Source of the DNA: Paraburkholderia atlantica
GTDB taxonomy: Bacteria; Pseudomonadota; Gammaproteobacteria; Burkholderiales; Burkholderiaceae
DNA: 64,000 nt
Direction of reading: 5' to 3'
Assembly: GCF_009362785.1 (NCBI RefSeq)
Contig: NZ_WHNQ01000019.1
Span: 96,429-160,428 of the forward strand
Of the stretch, positions 35,208 to 43,026 are shown one piece after another (position 1 is the first letter of the stretch; each line of letters opens with the position of its first letter). The notes under the pieces were generated by a model, which saw only the letters and a list, made by a program, of their open reading frames with translations, did not search any database and was not told the origin of the DNA. A program made the translations under genes and the position numbers.

Positions 35208-35548
35208 AAACCTGTCTCCACTGGTTTCAATCAGTCGTCGAATGATCGTCGGAACAACCGTGTTCAATCAACACGAGAAGACCCGCCGGCTGAACGATCA
35301 GCGGTGGCCCGCCAGGTCAGGCACTAAATACAGCTGCCATATAGAGGGTTTACCCTGGCAAATCTCACTGAAAGCTATTTGAAATGAATGGGGCGTTCGT
35401 TAGAATGAGTCCTGTGCTGAGACGAATCCGAAAGAATCCATCAGCGCCTCGCTGTACCGGAGGCAACCGCAGTCGGCTGACAACCTCACATCACTTCAGA
35501 AGGCAGTCGTCGTTATTCAGTAGACCTTAATCGAACGGAGAGTAAATC
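35208..35548. other. Spacer with no recognisable gene
   Basis: 341 bp between the oxidoreductase and the small secreted protein. It contains the upstream regions of two divergent genes; no operator or riboswitch-like fold is evident. The plus-strand end carries AACGGAGAG before the next gene. Confidence 0.4.
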
Positions 35549-35908
35549 ATGAGCCGCCTTACCAACCGAATCGCCACAACGCTCGTCGTGCTCGGCTTGA
35601 TGACTTCGGGCGCAGCTATCGCCCAGCAGCCCACCACGACGGCGCCCCCGGTCGCAGAGGTTGCTACTGTACCGACGACTACCCACAATGACCCTATCGT
35701 TCAGAAGCGAAACGAGATTCGCGAGGCCAATCGCGAACAACGTGCCCGGACCGCGGAAGCCAGAAAGGCGTTCAGGGCCGAAGCTCGCGATGCCCGGCAA
35801 GAACGCAACCAGGCGGCAAGCGAGTCCCGCGACCGCGCACGCGCCGCCTTGGCCGAATCGGCACAACCAGGCACGACTCAGGCCGGCGCGGCGCATACCA
35901 CCCAATGA
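35549..35908 (+). CDS. Small secreted charged protein
   Basis: This 119-residue protein has a Sec signal (TTLVVLGLMTSGAAIAQQ, cleavage near residue 26), a Pro/Thr-rich linker to about residue 45 and a highly charged helical segment rich in Arg, Glu and Ala (NREQRARTAEARKAFRAEAR) likely to form a coiled coil or bind polyanions. CGGAGAG lies ten bases before the ATG. Strong intrinsic terminator at 36011-36049. No family recognised; such proteins are common in Burkholderiaceae as putative periplasmic stress factors. Confidence 0.75.
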   Translation: MSRLTNRIATTLVVLGLMTSGAAIAQQPTTTAPPVAEVATVPTTTHNDPIVQKRNEIREANREQRARTAEARKAFRAEARDARQERNQAASESRDRARAALAESAQPGTTQAGAAHTTQ

Positions 35909-36010
35909 GTTATAAGCGCTACGGGGTTTGTTCAGGAAGAGCTGGTGCCGGTCCTCAGTTGAGAAGAAACCAATCGTCGATGGTCAGTCGGTACCCGGCC
36001 CTTCCTACCA

Positions 36011-36049
36011 GCGGAGCCCTCGCATGTGCGAGTGGCTCCGCATTTTTTT
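36011..36049 (+). terminator. Rho-independent terminator
   Basis: GCGGAGCC-CTCGCA at 36011-36024 pairs with TGCGAG-GGCTCCGC up to 36041, with one bulged T and a TG loop, followed by a run of seven T. It ends the transcript of the small secreted protein, about 100 bases after the stop codon. Confidence 0.9.
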
Positions 36050-36100
36050 ATATGCCTGTTTTTAGCAACTTCACCGTAGGTAGCCGGCCGGCCACCTCAC

Positions 36101-36376
36101 TCAAAACCTGAACGGTGCGACGCGGTCGACGAGGTTTGCAGCCTGTTGCCTCAAGCTCTCCGCCGCCGCGGCGCTTTCCTCGACGAGCGCTGCGTTTCGC
36201 TGCGTTGTTTCGTCCATCTGATTGACCGCTGCACCGACTTGCCCGACGCCGACGCCCTGCCGCGCACCAGCGTTACTGATTTCCGCCGCGAGAATACTGA
36301 CGCGCTGAATCGCATCCATCACCTGCGACATCGTTGCGCCGCTTTGTCGACGAGCGCACTTCCCTGGTCGATTTCG
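36101..36376 (-). pseudogene. Decayed C-terminus of a methyl-accepting chemotaxis protein
   Basis: The minus strand encodes the end of an MCP signalling domain: AEISNAGARQGVGVGQV, VNQMDETTQRNAALVEESAA and the tail ANLVDRVAPFRF, about 80 residues. Just upstream EIDQGSALVDKA, which precedes this block in intact proteins, is found in another frame, so there is a frameshift near 36345. Everything upstream (sensor, membrane helices, hairpin tip) is missing. It is an inactive remnant. Confidence 0.85.
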
Positions 36377-36526
36377 TTGCCAGATCAGCACATGCGGGAG
36401 CAAACGCACCAGGGTAAATACAGATTCGATCGCCCCAAAAGCTTTATAGAATGGGCAACATTAGCAAGGAGCAATAATGCTTGCTATAGATTAATCGAAG
36501 ATATCCCGCGGAACCCCGGAGACGCC

Positions 36527-38212
36527 ATGCAGATCGACTACCAAACGATGCGGTTCGACTACGAGCGAGCCGCCGACCACGATGCCGGTGCCCCGCTCAC
36601 CTATCCGGTCGTCGTGATCGGCGCCGGCCCGGTCGGGTTGTCCGCGGCCATCGATCTGGCCCAGCAGGGCGTTCGCACCGTGCTGCTCGACAACGACGAC
36701 ACGCTGTCGAGCGGTTCGCGCGCGATCTGTTTCGCGAAGCGGACGCTGGAAATTTTCGACCGGCTAGGCTGCGGCAAACAGATGGTCGACAAAGGCGTGA
36801 GCTGGAATGTCGGCAAGGTGTTCCTGCAGGACGAGCTGATCTTTACGTTCAACCTACTGCCCGAAACAGGCCACGCGCGACCTGCGTTCATCAACCTGCA
36901 GCAGTACTACGTCGAAGGCTATCTGGCAGACCAGGCGAAGCGAACCGCGAATCTGCAGATGCGCTGGAAAAGCAATGTGATCGGTGTGACCCAGCAAGAC
37001 GACCATGTCGAGTTGCAGGTTGAAACGCCCGATGGCATCTATTCGATGCGCGCGCAATACGTGGTCGCCGCCGACGGCGCGCGCAGCGCGGTGCGCAAGG
37101 CGCTCGGTCTCGACAGCCACGGCCGCACCTTCAAGGACCGATTCCTGATCGCCGATGTGAAAATGAAGGCGCCGTTTCCGACCGAACGCTGGTTCTGGTT
37201 CGACCCGCCGTTCCATCGCAATCAATCGGTACTGCTGCATCGGCAACCCGACAACGTCTGGCGCATCGATTTCCAGCTCGGCTGGGACGCCGATCCGGTC
37301 GCGGAAAAACAGCCTGAAAAAGTGATTCCGCGCGTGAAAGCGCTGCTCGGAGACGATGCCGAGTTCGAGCTCGAATGGGTCAGCGTCTACACGTTTTCGT
37401 GTTTGCGAATGGACAGTTTCCGGCATGGCCGCGTGCTGTTCGCGGGCGATTCGGCGCATGGCGTATCGCCGTTCGGCGCGCGCGGAGCGAATAGCGGCGT
37501 GCAGGATGCCGACAATCTGGCCTGGAAGCTGCGGCTCGTCGTCAACGGCGACGCGCCGCCAGCGCTGCTCGATACCTATGCATCGGAGCGCGAATATGCG
37601 GCGGACGAAAACATCCTGAACTCATCGCGCGCCACCGACTTCATTACGCCGAAAAGCGCGGTTTCGCGGATGTTCCGCGACGCCACGCTGAAGCTCGCGA
37701 AAGAGTGTCCGTTCGCGCGGCGCATCGTCAACAGCGGCCGCCTGTCGGTGCCGGCGGTGCTGCGCGACTCCCCGCTGAACACGCCCGACGCCGACGCGTT
37801 CAACGGTGCGATGGTGCCCGGCGCGGCCAGCACCGACGCGCCCGTCAAGCTCGCTGGCGAAGACGCCTGGTTCCTGAATCAGACCGGACATGGCGGCTTC
37901 ACGGGTGTGCACTTCTGCGGCCAGGGGGACGACCTGACGAAATGTGCCGATGAGCTTCGCGCGCTCGCAAACCTCGCGGTGCCGGTCCACTCATTGATCG
38001 TCGTGCCGCGCGGCGCGCCCGTGACGGCTCTGCCGGACATGCCTCACGTCACGGTGATCGAAGACATCGAAGGCATCGTCACGCATCGCTTCGATGCGCG
38101 GCCCGGCACGTTTTATCTGCTGCGTCCGGACCAGCACGTCTGCGCGCGCTGGCGCGCTCTCGACACGGCATCGGTCACCAAGGCCGTGGACCGCGCAACC
38201 TGCAACGGATAA
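36527..38212 (+). CDS. FAD-dependent aromatic monooxygenase (MhpA-like)
   Basis: This 561-residue class A flavoprotein hydroxylase has GAGPVGLSAA at about residues 30-39, the AADGARSAVRKALGL DG-motif near 180 and the GDSAHGVSPFGARGAN flavin-ribityl motif near 305. Its length and C-terminal thioredoxin-like domain resemble 3-(3-hydroxyphenyl)propionate hydroxylase. It uses NAD(P)H and oxygen to hydroxylate or demodify a phenolic ring. Start 36527 has GGAG in proper position; the longer frame upstream crosses the MCP remnant. It is followed after 5 bp by a DUF2783 gene, its usual neighbour, and by IclR regulators and an MFS permease. Substrate not determinable. Confidence 0.88.
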   Translation: MQIDYQTMRFDYERAADHDAGAPLTYPVVVIGAGPVGLSAAIDLAQQGVRTVLLDNDDTLSSGSRAICFAKRTLEIFDRLGCGKQMVDKGVSWNVGKVFLQDELIFTFNLLPETGHARPAFINLQQYYVEGYLADQAKRTANLQMRWKSNVIGVTQQDDHVELQVETPDGIYSMRAQYVVAADGARSAVRKALGLDSHGRTFKDRFLIADVKMKAPFPTERWFWFDPPFHRNQSVLLHRQPDNVWRIDFQLGWDADPVAEKQPEKVIPRVKALLGDDAEFELEWVSVYTFSCLRMDSFRHGRVLFAGDSAHGVSPFGARGANSGVQDADNLAWKLRLVVNGDAPPALLDTYASEREYAADENILNSSRATDFITPKSAVSRMFRDATLKLAKECPFARRIVNSGRLSVPAVLRDSPLNTPDADAFNGAMVPGAASTDAPVKLAGEDAWFLNQTGHGGFTGVHFCGQGDDLTKCADELRALANLAVPVHSLIVVPRGAPVTALPDMPHVTVIEDIEGIVTHRFDARPGTFYLLRPDQHVCARWRALDTASVTKAVDRATCNG

Positions 38213-38217
38213 CCATC

Positions 38218-38409
38218 ATGACCAAGCTGAACATCGAAACGAACATGGCCGATCCCGATGCGTTCTATGAAAAACTCATCGAGGCGCACAACGGACTGAC
38301 CGACGAGCAAAGCCACTTCATGAACGCGAAGCTCGTGCTGCTGCTCGCGAATCACATCGGCGATGCCGACGTGCTGCTCGAAGCGCTCGCGCTGGCGCGC
38401 GCGGATTGA
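38218..38409 (+). CDS. DUF2783 small protein
   Basis: This 63-residue acidic protein belongs to the DUF2783 family (DPDAFYEKLIEAHNGLTDEQ, then LVLLLANHIGD). It has no signal or membrane segment. It starts five bases after the monooxygenase stop and is certainly co-transcribed with it; DUF2783 genes regularly neighbour MhpA-like hydroxylases, so it may be a helper or an assembly partner of the enzyme. No biochemical function is known. Confidence 0.88.
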   Translation: MTKLNIETNMADPDAFYEKLIEAHNGLTDEQSHFMNAKLVLLLANHIGDADVLLEALALARAD

Positions 38410-38416
38410 ACCGAGT

Positions 38417-39271
38417 TCAGCGCCCGATCCAGCCGAACCGCCACGACAGCCGTCGTGTCGTGGCGAGCAGCCTTTGCGCGGTCGCGCCGTCCAGGCTGAA
38501 GTCAGAGCCCCCGGATGGACCGATCACCGCGACCACCAGGCTGACGCTGCCCGTGTGATCGAACACGGGCGCGGCCAACGCGCCGATGCCCGGCACCGGC
38601 GCATCGAGTGCGTCATCGATGCCGTCGTTGCGCACCTTCGCGCGGCGTGCCAGATACGCCGGGGCCAACGAAGGCGGGCCTTTTTTCGGCGCCACCAGTA
38701 CCTCCGAGGCCGGCGCGCCCGCGAGCCTGATCGATTCCTGCGACAACAGCCCGGCCAATACGTCGTCGGCGAGATGCGCGGCGAACACGCGCCCTATCGC
38801 CGTGTTGACGAGCGACATCACGGTGCCCACGCGCAGGCTCACGTGTTGCGGTCGCGCCGATTCTTCGAAGCGGATCACGGTAGGTCCCAAAGGTCCAAGA
38901 ATCGCCACCGCTACGCTCATGCCGGACTCCGCCGCCAGCGTGACGATCTCCGGTTCCGCATCGCGAATCGGCGACATGCGCTGCAACGCAATCAGGCCGA
39001 GCTCCATGCCGAGCGGTCCCGCGCTGAAAAGACCCGCGTCGTCGCGGCTCAGCAAACCTACCTTGAGCAAACTCACCAGATGCGGAAACGCCTTGGCGGC
39101 GGGCATATCGGCGGCGGTGGCCAGATCGCGCAGCGACAGCGGACGGCCGGCGGCAACGAGGGCCAGCAGGAGTTCGCCGGTGTTGTCGAGCGCGCTGATG
39201 CCGCGCTGAGCCTTCGTATCGCCGAGTTGGGGCGGGTTCGCGTCGGACGCGTCCGGGGTTTCGATCTGCAT
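38417..39271 (-). CDS. IclR-family regulator 1
   Basis: This is a 284-residue IclR protein. The N-terminal winged helix spans about residues 25-85 (LSLRDLATAADMPAAKAFPH), followed by the IclR effector domain with TVIRFEESA near 135, VGTVMSLVNTAIGRVFAAHL near 150 and a C-terminal LVVAVIGPSGG strand. It lies directly downstream of the second IclR gene (5-bp gap) in one operon, converging on the DUF2783 gene. Two related IclR proteins in tandem suggest homo- and hetero-dimers or responses to two pathway intermediates. Start 39271 preferred because the frame beyond it runs over the neighbour. Confidence 0.9.
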   Translation of the reverse strand: MQIETPDASDANPPQLGDTKAQRGISALDNTGELLLALVAAGRPLSLRDLATAADMPAAKAFPHLVSLLKVGLLSRDDAGLFSAGPLGMELGLIALQRMSPIRDAEPEIVTLAAESGMSVAVAILGPLGPTVIRFEESARPQHVSLRVGTVMSLVNTAIGRVFAAHLADDVLAGLLSQESIRLAGAPASEVLVAPKKGPPSLAPAYLARRAKVRNDGIDDALDAPVPGIGALAAPVFDHTGSVSLVVAVIGPSGGSDFSLDGATAQRLLATTRRLSWRFGWIGR

Positions 39272-39276
39272 GATTC

Positions 39277-40080
39277 TCAGGTGGGTGTGACCAGTGCTTC
39301 GGTGATGCGTCGGGAAGTTTCGAGCAGCTGACGTGCGACCGCGCCATCCCACTCGACGTCGATCGAGCCTGACGAGCCGATCGCCGTCAACGCGAGTTGC
39401 ATCCGTTGATCGCCATCGAACACCGGCACGCTCAGACTGCTGATGCCCGGACTCGGCGCATCGATGCCGCGTTCGATGCCGCGCGCGCGGATCTCATCGA
39501 AGCGTTTGCGCCACTCGGCGCTGACCGGCGCTTTGGCAGCGCGGCCGCGCGCTGGCGTCGGCTCCGCCGACTGCGCCTGGCTTCGCGCCATCTCCGCGAC
39601 CTGCTCGGGCGCACAGAACGCGCAGAAGACGCGGCCCGTCGATGTCGCTTCGAGCGACATCACCGTGCCGATGTGCAGATTGACATGCAGTGGCGCACCG
39701 CTGCGCTCGTATCGAACGATGGTCGGTCCCTGCACGCCCGCCACGCAGATCGCCACGCAAAGACCGATCCGCTCCGCGAGCGCGGCGGCGTGGGGCGCCG
39801 CGATGCGATAGACGGGCTGCTGTTCGATATGCATGAGGCCGAGCCGCAGCGATAGCGGCCCCGGCTCGTAGTTTCCGGTTAGCGCGTCGCGCTTGACGAG
39901 GCCGAGGCGCGTCAGGCTCACCAGATAGGTATGCGCCTGCGCCGACGACAGTTGCGCCTCGCCGGCCAATTCGGTCAGCCCGAGCGGTTCGCGCTGTCGC
40001 GCCAGCGCCTGCAGCAGCCGGCCGCCGACCTCGACGCTTTGAATGCCCCGCTGTTTCTTTTCGCTTGTCGTATCAGCCAT
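39277..40080 (-). CDS. IclR-family regulator 2
   Basis: This 267-residue IclR protein is clearly paralogous to the one downstream. The HTH at about residues 15-70 includes LGLTELAGEAQLSSAQAHTY; the effector domain has TIVRYERSGAPLHVNLHIG and GTVMSLEATSTGRVFCAF near 130-150. It is divergent from the MBL-fold gene across a 204-bp spacer holding a perfect inverted repeat (40199-40220), which is its likely operator and may also be autoregulatory. Start 40080 chosen to place the HTH near the N-terminus. Confidence 0.92.
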   Translation of the reverse strand: MADTTSEKKQRGIQSVEVGGRLLQALARQREPLGLTELAGEAQLSSAQAHTYLVSLTRLGLVKRDALTGNYEPGPLSLRLGLMHIEQQPVYRIAAPHAAALAERIGLCVAICVAGVQGPTIVRYERSGAPLHVNLHIGTVMSLEATSTGRVFCAFCAPEQVAEMARSQAQSAEPTPARGRAAKAPVSAEWRKRFDEIRARGIERGIDAPSPGISSLSVPVFDGDQRMQLALTAIGSSGSIDVEWDGAVARQLLETSRRITEALVTPT

Positions 40081-40198
40081 CGTGTTGTCCGACCTTGTCC
40101 GAAGGAGGTTCGGCCCGTTCGGTGTCGCCCGTGGAAGGCCTAGATGGTATCCGATCGGACCGTGCCGACCAACCAACAGAGTTTACCCCAGCTTAGTT

Positions 40199-40224
40199 AA
40201 TGACAAGGTATTTTGTCATTGACA
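40199..40224. promoter_or_regulatory. IclR-type operator overlapping MBL-gene promoter
   Basis: AATGACAA at 40199-40206 and TTGTCATT at 40213-40220 are perfect 8-bp arms around six bases. The right arm overlaps TTGACA (40219-40224), a consensus -35 box for the MBL-fold gene, with a plausible TATTAG or GACTAT -10 near 40243-40250. A third TGACAA half-site follows. Binding here would block transcription of the catabolic genes. Confidence 0.7.
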
Positions 40225-40284
40225 AATATCGACGCGACGACGACTATTAGTCATCCCCCAACGAGTCGTGAGACGGAGACAGAC

Positions 40285-41244
40285 ATGGCGAAGGCTTTCG
40301 CATCCCAGGCCGACCTGGAAGAAAAGAAGATCACGTGGACCCAATTGTCGGAAAACGCGTATGCGTACACGGCCGAGGGCGACCCTAACTCGGGCGTGAT
40401 CATCGGCGACGACGGCGTGCTGATCGTCGACACCACCGCCACGCCTGCCATGGCGCAAGACCTGATCGCGAAGATCCGCAGCGTCACCGACAAGCCGATC
40501 AAATACGTCGTGCTGTCGCACTATCACGCGGTGCGGGTGCTGGGTGCGTCGGCGTACTTCAAGGAAGGCGCGCAGCAGGTGATCGCCAGCCGCGGCACTT
40601 ACGAAATGATCGTCGAGCGCGGCGAAGCCGACATGAAGTCGGAGATAGAACGCTTCCCGCGCCTTTTCGCCGGCGTCGAAACGGTTCCCGGCCTGACGTG
40701 GCCGACGCTGGTGTTCGAAAAGGAAATGACGCTGTTTCTCGGCAAACTCGAAGTGCGCATCGCGCATCTCGGCTCAGGCCATACGAAGGGCGACACGATC
40801 GTCTGGCTGCCGTCGCAGAGGGTGTTGTTCTCGGGCGACCTGGTCGAGTACGACGCGGCCTGCTACTGCGGCGACGCGCAACTCGAACAATGGCCGGCAA
40901 CGCTCGAAGCATTGCGCGCGCTGAACGCGGAGAAGCTGGTGCCGGGTCGCGGCCCTGCGCTGCTGTCGCCCGCCGAAGTGAACAAGGGCCTCGACTACAC
41001 CAAAGACTTCGTCACCACGCTATTGCAGGCGGGCCGCGATGCATTCAGGGACAAGCTCGATCTGAAAGGCGCGATGGCGCTCACGCGCAAGGCGATGGAC
41101 CCGAAGTTCGGCAATGTCTTCATCTATGAGCATTGCCTGCCGTTCGACGTGTCACGCGCCTACGACGAAGCGAGCGGCATCAGTCATCCGCGCATCTGGA
41201 CCGCGCAGCGCGACAAGGAGATGTGGGACGCGTTGCAAAGCTGA
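40285..41244 (+). CDS. MBL-fold metallo-hydrolase-like protein
   Basis: This 319-residue metallo-beta-lactamase-fold protein has the opening strand NSGVIIGDDGVLIVDTTATP and the fold's core in VVLSHYHAVRVLGASAYF near 95. The metal motif is changed: the usual HxHxDH reads HYHAVR, so the second-site Asp and His are gone, while a later GSGHTKGD histidine and FSGDLVEYD aspartate remain. A one-metal or non-hydrolytic activity is possible. It is the first gene behind the IclR operator and is probably part of the same pathway as the FAD monooxygenase. An intrinsic terminator follows at 41262-41287. Confidence 0.85.
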   Translation: MAKAFASQADLEEKKITWTQLSENAYAYTAEGDPNSGVIIGDDGVLIVDTTATPAMAQDLIAKIRSVTDKPIKYVVLSHYHAVRVLGASAYFKEGAQQVIASRGTYEMIVERGEADMKSEIERFPRLFAGVETVPGLTWPTLVFEKEMTLFLGKLEVRIAHLGSGHTKGDTIVWLPSQRVLFSGDLVEYDAACYCGDAQLEQWPATLEALRALNAEKLVPGRGPALLSPAEVNKGLDYTKDFVTTLLQAGRDAFRDKLDLKGAMALTRKAMDPKFGNVFIYEHCLPFDVSRAYDEASGISHPRIWTAQRDKEMWDALQS

Positions 41245-41261
41245 TCGCCCCACGCAATCCG

Positions 41262-41287
41262 GGAAAGACCGTCCGGTCTTTCCTTTT
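41262..41287 (+). terminator. Rho-independent terminator
   Basis: GGAAAGACCG at 41262-41271 pairs with CGGTCTTTCC at 41274-41283, followed by TTTT. It lies 18 bases after the MBL gene stop and separates it from the MFS gene. Confidence 0.8.
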
Positions 41288-41369
41288 CCCCGTTCAAACC
41301 ATGAAGGCGCGCTAGACGCCTCGGGCGCGCTCGTCTTCGCACAGGCGCGCTCCGCACCTGGAGCGAGAC

Positions 41370-42695
41370 ATGCAGCATTCCCTCGATGGCAACGCCATTG
41401 GCCACGCCGCGCCCGTCGCGAGCGACGATTCGATGTTCAGGAAGGTCGCGTGGCGCATCGTGCCGTTTCTGTTTCTTTGTTATGTCGTGTCGTTTCTGGA
41501 CCGGATCAACATCGGCTTCGCGCAATTGCAGATGAAGCAAGATCTCGGCTTCAGCGACGCGATGTATGGACTCGGCGCAGCCGTGTTCTATGTCGGCTAC
41601 GTGCTGTGCGAGGTGCCGAGCAATATCCTGTTGGCCAAATACGGCGCGCGTAAAACCTTCATGCGGATCATGCTGCTGTGGGGCATTGCGTCGATGTGCA
41701 TGATGTTCGTGTCGAAGCCCGCGCACTTTTACGTTCTGCGCTTCATGCTGGGCGTGTTCGAGGCGGGCTTTTTCCCCGGCATCGTTCTGTACCTGACGTA
41801 CTGGTTTCCGACCAGACGGCGCGCCGCCGTGATCTCGGTGTTTTTCGCGGGCGTGGCGGTCGCGGGCGTGCTCGGCGGACTATTCTCCGGCTGGATCATG
41901 CGCGACATGAGCGGCGTGCTGAACCTGTTCGGATGGCAGTGGATGTTTGCGATCGAAGGCGCACCAGCTGTGATTCTCGGACTGCTGTCGTGGCGCTTCC
42001 TGGTCGACAAGCCTCACAACGCGCGCTGGCTCACGCCGGCTGAAAAGGACCGGCTCGTCGCGCTGTGCGCGCAAGGCCAGGCGAGACACAGTGGGCATGA
42101 CGGTCGCAGCTTCGCGGCGGCGTTGCTCAATCCGCGCGTCTATCTGTTCGCGTTCATCTATTTTTCGCTGACCTGTGCATCGCTGACGCTCAACTTCTGG
42201 ATGCCGTTGATGATCCGTGATTTCGGCGTTCAGGATGTGGTTGCGATGAGTCTTTATACGGTGGTGCCGAATGCGATCGGCGCGCTAGGCCTGATTCTGA
42301 TTGCGCGCCGCTCGGATCGAACCGGGGAACGGCGTAAGCATTTTGCTTTCTGCACGGTGGGCGGGGGTCTCGCGCTTGCGGCACTTACACTGCATCTGAG
42401 CAGCTTTGCTGCAATGCTGGGTATCTTGTCGCTGGCTGCCGTGTTGATTTTCGCGGCGCTGCCGATCTTTTGGTCAGTTCCTACCAGCTATCTGTCTGGT
42501 AATGCGGCTGCGTCGGGCATTGCCTTCATTAGCAGCATTGGCATCACCAGCGGCATCGTCAGCCCGTGGGTGATCGGGCAGATACGCACTGCGACGGGCA
42601 GTATGGATCTCGCGGTTTATATTCTTGCCGGGCTGCTTGTATTTAGCGGGGGCGCGTTGATGGCGGGCGTCAAAGGCGATGTGATGCGACGGTGA
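41370..42695 (+). CDS. MFS transporter, anion:cation symporter (ACS) family
   Basis: This is a 441-residue permease with twelve predicted helices. The first helix region has VSFLDRINIGFAQLQM, followed by EVPSNILLAKYGARK and GVFEAGFFPGIVLYLTYWFP, all standard for ACS proteins that import aromatic or sugar acids. The cytoplasmic loop between helices six and seven is near residue 215 and helix 11 carries SSIGITSGIVSPWVIGQ. It lies downstream of the MBL gene beyond a terminator, so it may have its own promoter, but context suggests import of the monooxygenase substrate, probably an aromatic acid. Confidence 0.92.
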   Translation: MQHSLDGNAIGHAAPVASDDSMFRKVAWRIVPFLFLCYVVSFLDRINIGFAQLQMKQDLGFSDAMYGLGAAVFYVGYVLCEVPSNILLAKYGARKTFMRIMLLWGIASMCMMFVSKPAHFYVLRFMLGVFEAGFFPGIVLYLTYWFPTRRRAAVISVFFAGVAVAGVLGGLFSGWIMRDMSGVLNLFGWQWMFAIEGAPAVILGLLSWRFLVDKPHNARWLTPAEKDRLVALCAQGQARHSGHDGRSFAAALLNPRVYLFAFIYFSLTCASLTLNFWMPLMIRDFGVQDVVAMSLYTVVPNAIGALGLILIARRSDRTGERRKHFAFCTVGGGLALAALTLHLSSFAAMLGILSLAAVLIFAALPIFWSVPTSYLSGNAAASGIAFISSIGITSGIVSPWVIGQIRTATGSMDLAVYILAGLLVFSGGALMAGVKGDVMRR

Positions 42696-42845
42696 TGCAT
42701 GATCGACCGGTTGCCGCTGGCGTCGCAGCGTCAGCATGCGCGCCGCGAAACGCGCAGAGCACGAAGAACGACAGTCAAGCGAAGCGTTCAGGCACGGCTA
42801 ATGCACATGACGACGACACCGGCCCCAACATCGAAAGGAAAAGCC

Positions 42846-42968
42846 ATGTCCACCACGCCGTCCGCCATCAGGCATCCAGCCGGACATCCATCGAAGTTCG
42901 CACCCGCGAACGTCGAAGTGCTGAACCCGCTCCCGTATTGGGATGTCATGACGGGCGCGGGCGGCTGA
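42846..42968 (+). CDS. Possible 40-residue peptide
   Basis: A short frame preceded by AAAGGAAA at good spacing encodes a 40-residue peptide ending in VLNPLPYWDVMTGAGG. The end is rich in aromatic and glycine residues; no signal, cysteine or known leader motif is seen. Its TGA overlaps an ATG (TGATG) just before the peptide-binding protein gene. It could be a real small peptide, a leader, or chance. I know no family for it. Confidence 0.4.
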   Translation: MSTTPSAIRHPAGHPSKFAPANVEVLNPLPYWDVMTGAGG

Positions 42969-43026
42969 TGTGTGCCGCGCGATCGCCTGCCGTGTGGATG
43001 CACCGGTCGGATACCGGGATCGCGTT

